Translations under genes and position numbers: made by a program
Assembly: GCF_002303925.1 (NCBI RefSeq)
Contig: NZ_MRCS01000001.1
Coordinates: 233,114 to 297,113, forward strand
DNA: 64,000 nt
DNA from: Pseudomonas sp. ACN8
Lineage (GTDB): Bacteria; Pseudomonadota; Gammaproteobacteria; Pseudomonadales; Pseudomonadaceae
Reading direction: 5' to 3'
In this document: positions 9,301 to 20,246 of the stretch, piece by piece
How positions within the stretch are numbered: position 1 is the first letter of the stretch
Layout of the letters: each line of letters begins with the position of its first letter
The notes under the pieces: model-generated
Database searches by the model: none
Told to the model about the DNA's origin: nothing
The model's input: only the letters and a program-made list of their open reading frames with translations

Positions 9301-9970
9301 CAGCGAACTTCGGGAAGTCCTGTTCGCCAGTTCGGCTACCCATGGCACCTGTGTCGACGGGCGAATCCTCACGTTCAGCGGGCTGGAAAGCAAAGTGTTC
9401 ACCCACAATGCCTTGCTCGACATGCCGCCTGGAGGCTTGAGTGTGAAGGGCCAGGCATTGCTGAAACTGTCCAGGCAGTTGTTTCGACTGGACAGGATCG
9501 ATGATCTGGCGACCAAGGCCGCGGCGAATACCGGCGAGGATGAGGCCGAGGTGCGCCTGGGCTATCGAATCGGCCTGACTTCAGGCTGGGATGACGGTCT
9601 GACCTTGCCGGGGCAGCCGAAACACATGACCTATGCCTCTGGTGTCACGCGGCAACAACTGGTGGACGCGCGCGTGGAGGTCGGTAATGCGGAGCGGTCC
9701 GACGGGTTTTTCGAAGACTTGATCCAGCGCGACTATTGGGTGGATTACCTCAAGGAGAAATACCCTGAAGAGTTCAGGGCACTCGATGAGGCGCAGAGTC
9801 AGGCAGGGGAGGATGACGGTGCCGATAGCGCCGATGATGGTGCATTCCTGAACCTGCTGTTCGAACAGGCGGCGGCGCGCAACGCGAAGATGATCGAGTT
9901 GTCCCGCAAGGAGGTTTTGGAACAGGCGGGTGGGGAGCCGCAGCCAGGGACATCGGCCAGGAATAGCTAA
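3308..9970 (+). CDS. Giant multidomain effector-like protein: dermonecrotic-toxin-type N-terminus, three LRR blocks, C-terminal NEL E3 ubiquitin ligase domain
   Basis: 2220 residues. ATG 3308 follows an AGGAGAGA Shine-Dalgarno; the frame is open from 3215, but the extra residues look non-coding. Layout: residues 1-480, helical N-terminus of the type annotated as dermonecrotic toxin domain in pseudomonads (LPDWYRHAS...); about 482-560, two hydrophobic stretches; about 640-1000, mixed region including DGDNFYSSIMHAL near 880; LRR blocks at about 1060-1230, 1360-1535 and 1695-1885, each preceded by a helical linker with a conserved Trp and a later (C/S)WR; about 1930-2207, NEL domain with the catalytic motif TCVDGR (Cys2015, Asp2017) followed by ILTFSGLESKV. 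In the IpaH/SspH/YopM-type NEL family that Cys carries ubiquitin. No signal peptide and no adjacent secretion genes or chaperone. Delivery into eukaryotic cells is inference; the ligase fold and key residues are seen. Confidence 0.85.
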   Translation: MSISSRTSSPTSKVQSPIEGSVSKPLLPDKSSMHSELLERMTPDWLIDATSPRRAAIKDSATRLPDWYRHASGAQQQALRECFNASFISQTRLDQAMSALHDAETFAGPILTKALKDRFSIDVDVNKTWVCLRRPLEVGVLEVEITSFEVLKLSLLQAALHNFEASECEEGAFHRDSGFVVETSTPGTFRDVALDMTVRQFLSLCRTLDIGAQYQTCVNGFFQPADTQAQANLREQFIDSQKTAMRAAAELALLKKDIEPQDYSMILSVIGGEVHPRMGDRQVWFRDLILMKRRMTGCVVFSISEQYRYTSDFIVYIPHDPEHPLKRYTSAQLRDEFKRQFTAGNSRSASDGKPTAHQRFFSQFVAYADRPYYFSQFTRKAADSPSDPLHSIWVKVARYIPPASTFVGIKELPPETQGKREPVEDPYLDPMGTTRKDVAGIWSANTDLWTYLYEQNRAKVIADARSHAVPSADVDAKVRAEKLNHLLEIGMLGLNMVSMFVPVLGEIMLTVMAGQLLYESFEGVIEWSEGDRVAAKAHLVDVAENLALMAVMAGGGKVLGKRVRVAPEPMIEGLDAIKRPDGATRLWKPDLKAYESSVVLDDEIAPNALGQFRANRRTYIRHAGKVYEITFDSSVRKWRIKHPSDTGAWRPILEHNGHGAWRHTLERPLKWDRLTLLRRMGHATEALTDEQLLTIADASGISDNALRKMHLDHLPPPPGLADLLSAFEAGPGSTEAGKGPVAMLQRACPGLSESAAHRVLLDANAEELARWQATRRIPLNMLEEARWYARQGRVNRAFAGLPLERMASADSRWLALHSLEKLPGWSDSVRLEVRDGHVEGPLIDGIGSETADTRKYVVKKGPAYQAFDERGEALNGIPRDGDNFYSSIMHALPDEARQALGVPHVAQGSQLRTAIIDHAFAHRAELAQSLEARTDKHATFKPPVRVNERLVGYYASGRGQGINPSLATRVRDVYPALTEQQANGFVLAQLRAGKTDAQIYGLLQARLREWEALETTLDHWVGEPSSGSALERMLGGKASVAQSLKDSWRNSPLAAEHARFTLLDLTCDEALPALSADFSHVRDLYVRGRCITDANADALLGNFPRLRKLRITATGNQFSNVPEVIGRMPELTDLNLYSSAPYAADMPSRLGALTRLEYLNVHCSGFAPIALDVSQLRNLRLLEVLAPSLFEWPAGVLDLPRLERLNLKGTGIRTLPDGIFSGHEKLWSGLSLDWSNFLRENFRPAYEYAKRQSPHRVDLETMVSDYSKGELRRLGDGSNENYEALLTQFVEQWQDAEARYRAIEALSEQHHVLNRNLNDWSYRVFKVPTAINEMTGRTLAANSLRACWRNGVFKRYGATVNASVLDLPNLGLSDFPELPAGAFQEVRTLYLRGSKAPAAQIRGFISGFSGLQALDLRSCGLTEIPIGPGDLGKLTQLDLSSNGIVVDPGVQQGLDGLQTLEYLDLSSNPLNTLDLSAMTHLKALNLRATGLREWPAGAQSLPELTWLDLRDSRISELPVAVLENEVLLKTNLGGSPLTPQAGAMLRTAWQRTELARGLPEGTLQRFDMEPIPLAFPPPESGFSIAQHLLVLPEVPAGEGGEVLTKRLQRLKPTLADDEALQALEQMRERGATEVQISERLAGWEQSFEALIRQLNGWIFTRGVRGTGWTTSSSIRRLGALRILECWREGLAGVERVADAVLDLSGLQLGDLPEMPTTFEHVGRLNLTGVVLTRAGSDGFLTAFTRLKTLELNGNGLEAIPEPVQHMGTLERLELTSNRLSDAEHLYASLSNLERLNRLDLGYNELDSFDLDIFEALVTLDLRNNYLTQWPGGVLDAAHLRVLNLSGNYITSVPAQVLDGNHNVLMIGIDLSDNNLALESLERLRAYRDSGARDTVLGISRTELDEALDDAHDQSDSIESDEELPEVEPDSAQKAPWLSNLTPEELAGKSRIWDQLAAEPDNAAFFHLLSRLQDTQEFRVANADLTRRVWTVMEAAASNSELREVLFASSATHGTCVDGRILTFSGLESKVFTHNALLDMPPGGLSVKGQALLKLSRQLFRLDRIDDLATKAAANTGEDEAEVRLGYRIGLTSGWDDGLTLPGQPKHMTYASGVTRQQLVDARVEVGNAERSDGFFEDLIQRDYWVDYLKEKYPEEFRALDEAQSQAGEDDGADSADDGAFLNLLFEQAAARNAKMIELSRKEVLEQAGGEPQPGTSARNS

Positions 9971-9990
9971 ATCAGCCGCTGGCTAACTAA

Positions 9991-10077
9991 TGTAGGAGCG
10001 AGCCTGCTCGCGATAGCGGTCTATCAGTCAACATTAATGTTGAATGCTACTCCGTCATCGCGAGCAGGCTCGCACAA
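9991..10077. repeat. REP doublet (REPIN-like inverted pair)
   Basis: Two inverted copies of the fluorescens REP core (AGCGAGCCTGCTCGCGA at the left, its complement at the right) around about 40 bases of unique sequence. It lies between the convergent effector and metH genes. Confidence 0.85.
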
Positions 10078-10087
10078 GGGATCTTTA

Positions 10088-10109
10088 CCGACCACGATGT
10101 TGTGGTCGG
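10088..10109 (-). terminator. Hairpin just after metH, possible terminator
   Basis: 8-bp arms CCGACCAC/GTGGTCGG with a six-base loop, ten bases beyond the metH stop. There is no T-run on the metH strand, so it may be only a stabilising or rho-assisted structure. Confidence 0.4.
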
Positions 10110-10118
10110 CAAAGCAGT

Positions 10119-13829
<3,711 letters not shown>

Positions 13830-13985
13830 TTGGACTACTCGGTAAGACCATGACGAAGGGCCGGGATGATAGCAAACCTGTGCGCTTTTGGAGCATGACT
13901 CGAATTTGCATGAATATCGTTCATGTTGGTAAGGATGACAGACCGGTAGAATCGCGGCGTTTTTTCAGGATTCAGGACCAGGGAC

Positions 13986-16283
13986 ATGTCGTATCGCTTC
14001 GTCATCGGCACATTGCTGCTGTTTTCAAGCTGGGGCGCCGTGGCGCAAGGGCCGGCGATTTCCTCTGCCATTTCATACAGCCGCGACATTCAACCGATCT
14101 TCACTGAAAAGTGCGTGGCCTGCCACGCCTGCAACGACGCCGCCTGTCAGCTCAACCTGGGCAGCGGTGAGGGCGCGGCACGTGGTGCGACGAAAGTCCC
14201 GGTTTATGACGGTGACCGCACTAAAGCGGTGGCACCGACCCGACTGTTCTATGACGCCTCCGGCAAACAGGCCTGGCAGCAAAAGGGCTTCTATTCGGTG
14301 CTCGATGCCCAGGGCAGCCAGGCTGCACTGATGGCGCGGATGCTGGAGCTTGGCCACAGGACTCCGTTGCAACCCAACGCGAAACTGCCGGAGGACATCG
14401 TCCTGGGCCTGAATCGGGAAAACATGTGTGCCATGCCCGCAGAGTTCGACGGCTACGCCGCCAGGCATCCGAAGGAGGGCATGCCGCTGGCAGTGACCGG
14501 CCTGACCGACCTGCAGTACCAGACGCTGCAACGCTGGCTGGCGGCGGGCGCGCCGATTGATCAGCAGGCGCTGGCGCCCAGCGCCAGGGAAGCCTTGCAG
14601 GTGGTGCAATGGGAAAATCTGCTCAATTCGCCGGGCGCCCGGGAAAGTCTGGTGGGGCGCTGGCTGTACGAGCACTGGTTCCTCGCCCATCTCTACTTCA
14701 GGGACGGCGAGCCTGGGCATTTCTTCCAGTGGGTGCGTTCGCGCACCCCGACCGGCCAGCCGATCGACCTGATCAACACCCGTCGCCCCAACGATGATCC
14801 GGGCACGGAGTTCTACTATCGCTTGTGGCCGGTGCAGGGCGTGATCGTGCACAAGACCCACATCACCTATCCGCTGAGTCCAGCAAAGCTGGCGCGGGTC
14901 AAGAGCCTGTTCTACAGCGGCAACTGGCAGGTCGACGCGTTGCCGGGCTATGGACCGCAGAGCCGGGCCAACCCGTTTGCCACCTTCGAAGCGATTCCGG
15001 CCCAGGCGCGCTATCAGTTCATGCTCGATAATGCCGAGTACTTCGTGCGCACCTTTATCCGTGGGCCGGTGTGTCGTGGTCAGATCGCCACGGACGTGAT
15101 CCGCGATAATTTCTGGGCGCTGTTCCAGGCGCCCGAGCACGACCTGTATGTCACCGATCCGAACTATCGCGGGCAAGCCACGCCGTTGCTGGCCATGCCG
15201 GGGCAGAACGATGATGTCGGCAGCGTCCTCAGCCTGTGGCACGACTACCGCGACAAGCGCAACGAATACGAAGCCTTGCGCCGGGACAGCTACGCCGATG
15301 AGCCGGCGCCGAGCTGGTCGACCCTGTGGGCCGGCAACGACAATGCGTTACTGAGCATCTTCCGCCATTTCGACAGCGCTTCGGTGACCAAAGGCCTGAT
15401 CGGTGAGGTGCCGCAAACCATATGGCTGTTCGACTATCCGCTGCTGGAGCGCACCTACTATCAACTGGCGGTGAACTTCGATGTGTTCGGCAACCTGTCC
15501 CACCAGGCCCAGACGCGCCTGTATTTCGACCTGATCCGCAACGGTGCCGAGCAAAATTTCCTGCGCCTGATGCCCGCCGATTCCCGGGACGACTACCTGG
15601 ATGACTGGTATCAAAATAGTGGCAAGTTCAAGATGTGGCTGGACTACGAGACCATCGATGACGATAAACCGACCGCGCTGAGTCTGAACCCGGCTGATCC
15701 CAAGCGTGACTTTGCCCATCAGTTGCTGGCCCGATACGGCGACCTTAATGCCAGGCCCGACCCGATCAACCGTTGCGATGGCGCTTACTGTTCGCGGCCG
15801 AACATCGACCCGGACCTGCAAAGTGCCGAGCAGGCGTTGAGCCGCCTGACTTCGCGTCCGGCCGCCGGGCTGAAGGTCATCGATCAGTTGCCGGAAGCCA
15901 CCCTGCTGCGTATCGAAACCAGTAGCGGCAAGCGAGAGGTCTATAGCCTGCTACGCAATCGTGCGCACAGCAATGTGGCGTTTTTGCTCGGTGAGTCACT
16001 GCGCTACCAACCAGGTCTCGACACCCTGACGATTTTCCCGGGTGTGCTCAGCAGCTACCCGAACTTCATGTTCAACATCCCGGCCGGGCAAGTGCCGGCC
16101 TTTGTGGATGCGATGGAAAGCGCCAAGGACAGCGACAGCTTGGAGAAAATCGTCGAACGTTGGGGAATACGCCGCAGTCATGCGCAATTCTGGTTCTATT
16201 TCCATGACCTGAGCCGCTATATCCAGGAAAACGATCCGGTGGAAGAGGGCGTGCTGGACATGAACCGCTACGAGAACCTCTGA
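13986..16283 (+). CDS. cti: Periplasmic fatty acid cis/trans isomerase (c-type cytochrome)
   Basis: 765 residues. Isomerises cis to trans double bonds of membrane phospholipid acyl chains, a fast response to solvents, heat and membrane stress in Pseudomonas. A signal peptide (MSYRFVIGTLLLFSSWGAVAQ, residues 1-21) precedes the haem c motif CVACH (Cys43, Cys46, His47). The rest is typical of the family, with many conserved Trp/Tyr-rich stretches. A TAGAAT at 13947-13952 could be a -10 box. Length and start fit known Cti proteins. It is a single gene, followed by a REP doublet. Confidence 0.93.
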   Translation: MSYRFVIGTLLLFSSWGAVAQGPAISSAISYSRDIQPIFTEKCVACHACNDAACQLNLGSGEGAARGATKVPVYDGDRTKAVAPTRLFYDASGKQAWQQKGFYSVLDAQGSQAALMARMLELGHRTPLQPNAKLPEDIVLGLNRENMCAMPAEFDGYAARHPKEGMPLAVTGLTDLQYQTLQRWLAAGAPIDQQALAPSAREALQVVQWENLLNSPGARESLVGRWLYEHWFLAHLYFRDGEPGHFFQWVRSRTPTGQPIDLINTRRPNDDPGTEFYYRLWPVQGVIVHKTHITYPLSPAKLARVKSLFYSGNWQVDALPGYGPQSRANPFATFEAIPAQARYQFMLDNAEYFVRTFIRGPVCRGQIATDVIRDNFWALFQAPEHDLYVTDPNYRGQATPLLAMPGQNDDVGSVLSLWHDYRDKRNEYEALRRDSYADEPAPSWSTLWAGNDNALLSIFRHFDSASVTKGLIGEVPQTIWLFDYPLLERTYYQLAVNFDVFGNLSHQAQTRLYFDLIRNGAEQNFLRLMPADSRDDYLDDWYQNSGKFKMWLDYETIDDDKPTALSLNPADPKRDFAHQLLARYGDLNARPDPINRCDGAYCSRPNIDPDLQSAEQALSRLTSRPAAGLKVIDQLPEATLLRIETSSGKREVYSLLRNRAHSNVAFLLGESLRYQPGLDTLTIFPGVLSSYPNFMFNIPAGQVPAFVDAMESAKDSDSLEKIVERWGIRRSHAQFWFYFHDLSRYIQENDPVEEGVLDMNRYENL

Positions 16284-16300
16284 TCCGCCACAAATCCCCT

Positions 16301-16400
16301 TGTAGGAGCGAGCTCGCTCGCGATGGTCTTAAGTGCTCCGCGTAAACCCGGGAGTGCGCGTTATCGTTGGCGACCATCGCGAGCGAGCTCGCTCCTACAG
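16301..16400. repeat. REP doublet, GAGCTCGCTC variant
   Basis: Inverted pair beginning TGTAGGAGCGAGCTCGCTCG and ending with its complement, around about 45 bases. The central bases differ from the common CCTGCTC form in both arms alike. Confidence 0.85.
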
Positions 16401-16444
16401 AAAACCAGGGGAATAGTCGGAATCTTTCCCGACAAAAATACTAG

Positions 16445-17086
<642 letters not shown>

Positions 17087-17104
17087 GGTGTTCGCTGCGA
17101 AATG

Positions 17105-17136
17105 AAAAAACGGCGCCCCGTGAGCGCCGTTTTTTT
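17105..17136 (+). terminator. Rho-independent terminator of nfuA
   Basis: 12-bp stem AAAAAACGGCGC/GCGCCGTTTTTT with a seven-base loop, followed by T residues, starting 19 bases after the nfuA stop. The A-rich left side makes it potentially bidirectional. Confidence 0.9.
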
Positions 17137-17156
17137 ACGGGTTGAATTCACTGACG

Positions 17157-17252
17157 CCTTCGCGAGCAGGCTCGCTCCCACAGTAGATCTTCAGTAACCA
17201 GGGATTTGTGCCCCGCACAGACCATTGTGGGAGCGAGCCTGCTCGCGAAGGG
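17157..17252. repeat. REP doublet
   Basis: Inverted pair of the common REP core around a spacer of about 55 bases, between the convergent nfuA and cobM genes. Confidence 0.85.
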
Positions 17253-17255
17253 GGC

Positions 17256-18002
17256 TTATGGGCGATAGAGATGCGCATGCCCTGCGCGATACAACGATGA
17301 CTCGCTGAATTGATCATTGCCCAGAACCCGACCCACCAGAATCAATGCCGTACGGCGAAAGCCCCTGGCTTCAACCTTCCCGGCAATATCCTCCAGCGTG
17401 CCCACCACCCAATCCTGATCCGGCCAGCTTGCGCGGTGCACCACCGCAATCGGGCAATCGGCGCCGTAATGAGGTAGCAGTTCCTCAACGATCTTCGCCA
17501 GGTGATTGACCCCCAAATGAATTGCCATGGTCGCGCCGTGCTGCGCCAGGCTGGAGAATTCCTCTCCCGGTGGCATGGCGGTCTTGTCGGCGTAGCGAGT
17601 CAGGATCACGCTCTGCGAAATGTCCGGCAGGGTCAGCTCCGCGCCCAGGAGCGCCGCGCAAGCGGCGGTGGCCGTCACGCCGGGTACGATTTCGAACGCA
17701 ATGCCCAGCTCACGCAGATAGCGAATCTGCTCGCCAATGGCGCCATACAGGCTCGGATCGCCGGAGTGCACCCGGGCGACATCCTGGCCTTTGGCGTGGG
17801 CGCTCTTGATCAGGTCGATGATCTGTTCCAGATGCAGTTCGGCGCTGTTGACCACCTGTTCGGCACAGTGACCTTCCAGCACGGCGGCGGGCACCAGGGA
17901 GCCGGCATAAATGATCACCGGGCAGCTGCGAATCAGCCGCTGGCCCTTGACGGTAATCAGTTCGGGGTCGCCGGGACCTGCGCCAATGAAGTAGACGGTC
18001 AT
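17256..18002 (-). CDS. cobM: Precorrin-4 C11-methyltransferase
   Basis: 248 residues. SAM-dependent methylation of precorrin-4 at C-11 in aerobic cobalamin synthesis. It has the tetrapyrrole methylase fold with the N-terminal MTVYFIGAGPGDPELIT motif, the VARVHSGDPSLYGA motif and VPGVTATAACAALL. I start it at ATG 18002, which has AGGA upstream and begins the conserved strand; the frame is open 21 codons further, but those lack family resemblance. Last gene of the leftward cbtB-cbtA-cobE-cobM operon. Confidence 0.93.
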   Translation of the reverse strand: MTVYFIGAGPGDPELITVKGQRLIRSCPVIIYAGSLVPAAVLEGHCAEQVVNSAELHLEQIIDLIKSAHAKGQDVARVHSGDPSLYGAIGEQIRYLRELGIAFEIVPGVTATAACAALLGAELTLPDISQSVILTRYADKTAMPPGEEFSSLAQHGATMAIHLGVNHLAKIVEELLPHYGADCPIAVVHRASWPDQDWVVGTLEDIAGKVEARGFRRTALILVGRVLGNDQFSESSLYRAGHAHLYRP

Positions 18003-18085
18003 GGTCGGTTCCTGTGGGGAAATAGAGGCTGAACAGGGCTTCAGATGAAGAATGTTCATGATCAAAGGCGGGGATTATCGGTTTT

Positions 18086-18499
18086 TTACGCAGCGCCGGC
18101 CAATGCCAGTGTTGCCTGGGCGTATTTTTGTCGTGGAATCAGCAGTTTTGCCGGGGCCTGGGCCAGTTGTTCCGCCAGGGCCAGTGCGGCGCTTTCCGCC
18201 ACGCCGTAGCAACCGGTGCGTTCAAACGCTATTTGCGATTGATGACTGAGTTGCGGTTCATAAGCGGCCAGTTGTTCACTGCTGAAATACATCAATTCCA
18301 GGCCAAGCTGCTGAGCCAGTTCGATTAACGCAGGTTCGTCGCGCTTCGAATCGATGCTGGCCAGTGCCTTGATTTCCTGACGCCCAATCTGGTGCGCCTC
18401 CAGCGCCTGATCGAGCAGCGCCAACAACGTGCTGACAGGGCAGCCTCGCTGGCAGCCCAGGCCGACCACCAGGGTCGGCGCTGTGCTGATATCGATCAT
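18086..18499 (-). CDS. cobE: Cobalamin biosynthesis protein CobE (CbiG C-terminal type)
   Basis: 137 residues: TLVVGLGCQRGCPVSTLLALL, then KALASIDSKRDEPALIELA and KLLIPRQKYAQATLALA. This matches the small CobE proteins and the C-terminal domain of CbiG, thought to act at the ring-contraction stage. Its ATG overlaps the cbtA stop (ATGA, 18496-18499), indicating translational coupling. A gap of 83 bases separates it from cobM. Confidence 0.85.
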   Translation of the reverse strand: MIDISTAPTLVVGLGCQRGCPVSTLLALLDQALEAHQIGRQEIKALASIDSKRDEPALIELAQQLGLELMYFSSEQLAAYEPQLSHQSQIAFERTGCYGVAESAALALAEQLAQAPAKLLIPRQKYAQATLALAGAA

Positions 18500-19203
18500 G
18501 CGTGGTATTGACCATCGCTTTTGCGACGGAACAACCAGGCGCTGATCAGGCCCAGGGCCAGCCAGAACGCCACGTTGGTCAGTTGCGAAGCGATTTTGAA
18601 CCGGGTTTCCAGCGCCTCTGGAGCGAGCATCGAATGCACTTCCGGTTGCGGTGCGCCAATCACATGGGGAACGGCGAGGATCGCTGCACCCAGGACTTTC
18701 ATCAGCCAGTGACGGCTGAACACGATCAGTGCGATACCGACGGCGGTGGAGGCGGCGGTACCGACCCACCACAGTTGCCGTTGTGCCAGGTCGGCGGCGG
18801 CGGTGCCGGGCAGTTCAGGTGGCAGGCCGAAGGTCGGCGCGAGCACGAAGGTCGCGTAACCGGCCAGGCCCCAGAGCAGGCCTTGCGAGGTTCTGGTCGG
18901 CGCACGCAAGGTGTACAGGCCAGCGAGCATCAGGGCGAAACCGACGGCCACCACCAGGTTGCCGCCAGTGGTCGACAGCACGCGCTGCCAGCCGTCTTCC
19001 GGCTCCCAGGCTTGCGCATCGTGAGTGTGGGCAGCCGTCGCACCGTCGGCGTGTTCATGCATTTCAACAGCGGCCGGTTCGGATTTTTCGTAGGTCTCGG
19101 CCTGCAAAATCAGCGGGGCGACCCAGAAGCTTTGCAGCAGGGTCAACAACAGGGCGGCCAGCAGCCCTGTGAAACCTGCGGTTTGCGCAATACGCTTGAT
19201 CAT
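18496..19203 (-). CDS. cbtA: Cobalt transporter subunit CbtA
   Basis: 235 residues from ATG 19203, with about five hydrophobic segments (first at residues 9-27, GFTGLLAALLLTLLQSFWV). A His-rich periplasmic loop (MHEHADGATAAHTHD) follows the first helix, as expected for a metal-uptake protein. Paired with CbtB twelve bases upstream and overlapping cobE by four bases. Cobalt as the substrate is inferred from the family, the cob context and the riboswitch ahead of the operon. Confidence 0.9.
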   Translation of the reverse strand: MIKRIAQTAGFTGLLAALLLTLLQSFWVAPLILQAETYEKSEPAAVEMHEHADGATAAHTHDAQAWEPEDGWQRVLSTTGGNLVVAVGFALMLAGLYTLRAPTRTSQGLLWGLAGYATFVLAPTFGLPPELPGTAAADLAQRQLWWVGTAASTAVGIALIVFSRHWLMKVLGAAILAVPHVIGAPQPEVHSMLAPEALETRFKIASQLTNVAFWLALGLISAWLFRRKSDGQYHA

Positions 19204-19214
19204 GTCGACAGCTC

Positions 19215-19406
19215 TCAATGGCACGGGAACGCGGAGCTGTGACGGGTATCATGGGCGGCGTTGTGCACCGCTTCGATGTGCGAGAAACCGGCGAAATACA
19301 CAAGGCAGGCGCCCAGAATCGACGCGCAGACGGCGGCGGTCAGACGTTGGGTCAGGGTTGAGGTGGTGCTCGCGGCTGTGTGTTCGGCGCTGCTGATGAT
19401 CGACAT
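19215..19406 (-). CDS. cbtB: Cobalt transporter subunit CbtB
   Basis: 63 residues, one transmembrane helix (about residues 23-42, AAVCASILGACLVYFAGFSH) and the family's His-rich tail VHNAAHDTRHSSAFPCH. First gene of the leftward operon behind the cobalamin riboswitch. I start it at ATG 19406; a longer frame to 19451 runs into the terminator-like hairpin. Confidence 0.9.
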   Translation of the reverse strand: MSIISSAEHTAASTTSTLTQRLTAAVCASILGACLVYFAGFSHIEAVHNAAHDTRHSSAFPCH

Positions 19407-19449
19407 GGCGTTTCCCTCTGGTCTGTCAGCGGGGAATAAGAGCGCATGC

Positions 19450-19508
19450 AAAAACCCGCACGACCAGGCGCGCAGAGGTTCAAACAGCGCCCGCCCACCG
19501 CGGGTTTG
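19450..19508 (-). terminator. Terminator-like hairpin in the expression platform of the cbtB riboswitch
   Basis: On the minus strand AAACCCGC pairs with GCGGGTTTTT across a long inner arm, ending in a T-run just before cbtB. A second compact hairpin, AGTGACC/GGTCACT with a five-base loop, sits at 19516-19534. Together they could switch transcription on and off in response to the aptamer. The pairing is seen; the switching role is inference. Confidence 0.5.
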
Positions 19509-19540
19509 TTGGTTCAGTGACCGTACTGGTCACTTTGTGT

Positions 19541-19741
19541 TGCGGGCCGGTCTCCGGGCTCACGAGGGGCAAAGGCTTTGGCCTGAACCTGAAAACATCA
19601 CCTTCCCATGCCTTGCAGGCACAGTGGATCTGACGCTTCGCTCGCTTACCGTTGCGGGGGCAGCACCGGACTGACATGGCTTAAGAGTAAAGCACATGAT
19701 TCACCGGTTTCCCGTTTCACCCTGTGAAGGGCACCCGTAAC
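19541..19741 (-). ncRNA. Cobalamin riboswitch controlling cbtB-cbtA-cobE-cobM
   Basis: On the minus strand the conserved elements appear in order: GGGAAACCGGTG, GCTGCCCCCGCAACGGTA, CACTG, GGGAAGG, and the B12 box AGCCCGGAGACCGGCC (19545-19560). This is the core of the AdoCbl aptamer. It lies about 130 bases ahead of cbtB and should shut the operon when B12 is plentiful. Confidence 0.93.
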
Positions 19742-19816
19742 AAGGCGTGTAGGAGAGCATGGGCGGGGGTTGGGCGTCAATTGGCAAGGGTTCTCAACTC
19801 GAAACCGAGGTGACTT

Positions 19817-19887
19817 CATCGCGAGCAGGCTCGCTCCCACAAGGGACCGCATTCCAATGTGGGAGCGAGCCTGCTCGCGAAGGGGGC
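19817..19887. repeat. REP doublet between the two riboswitches
   Basis: Inverted REP pair with a spacer of about 25 bases, placed exactly between the divergent cobalamin riboswitch leaders. Confidence 0.85.
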
Positions 19888-19944
19888 ACCGCCGATTTCA
19901 AGTGAACATTGACCCGCCCCAAGACCATGCGTAGCCTTGCGCTT

Positions 19945-20127
19945 TCGAGGTTCTTCGGCGTTTGTCGAAGCTAAGAAGGGAACGCGGTCGATGCCGCGGC
20001 TGCCCCCGCAACTGTGAACGGTGATGTTCGTTGCCACGCCACTGCAGGCTCAAATCATGAGGCCGGCGGGAAGGCGCAGCGAATGCCAGGCTCAAGGCCG
20101 GCACACCGTCAGCCAGGAGACCTGCCT
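19945..20127 (+). ncRNA. Cobalamin riboswitch controlling cobW-cobN-chlI/chlD
   Basis: Plus-strand order of conserved elements: AGGTTCTTCGG, AAGGGAACGCGG, GGCTGCCCCCGCAACTGTGA, CCACTG, GGGAAGG, and the B12 box AGCCAGGAGACCTGCC (20111-20126). About 120 bases separate it from cobW; within them GGTGGCG and CGCCAC (20165-20227) could pair near the start of translation, suggesting control of initiation. Confidence 0.93.
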
Positions 20128-20246
20128 CGTCACAGATTCTCACTTTCAACCGGGCGGGGTGATCCGGTGGCGAACTCTTCAGGCACGCGCGTCCGTGTTG
20201 CCGGTCGTCGTCCCGTATGCCCGCCACTTAAGCCATAGGGCATCCG

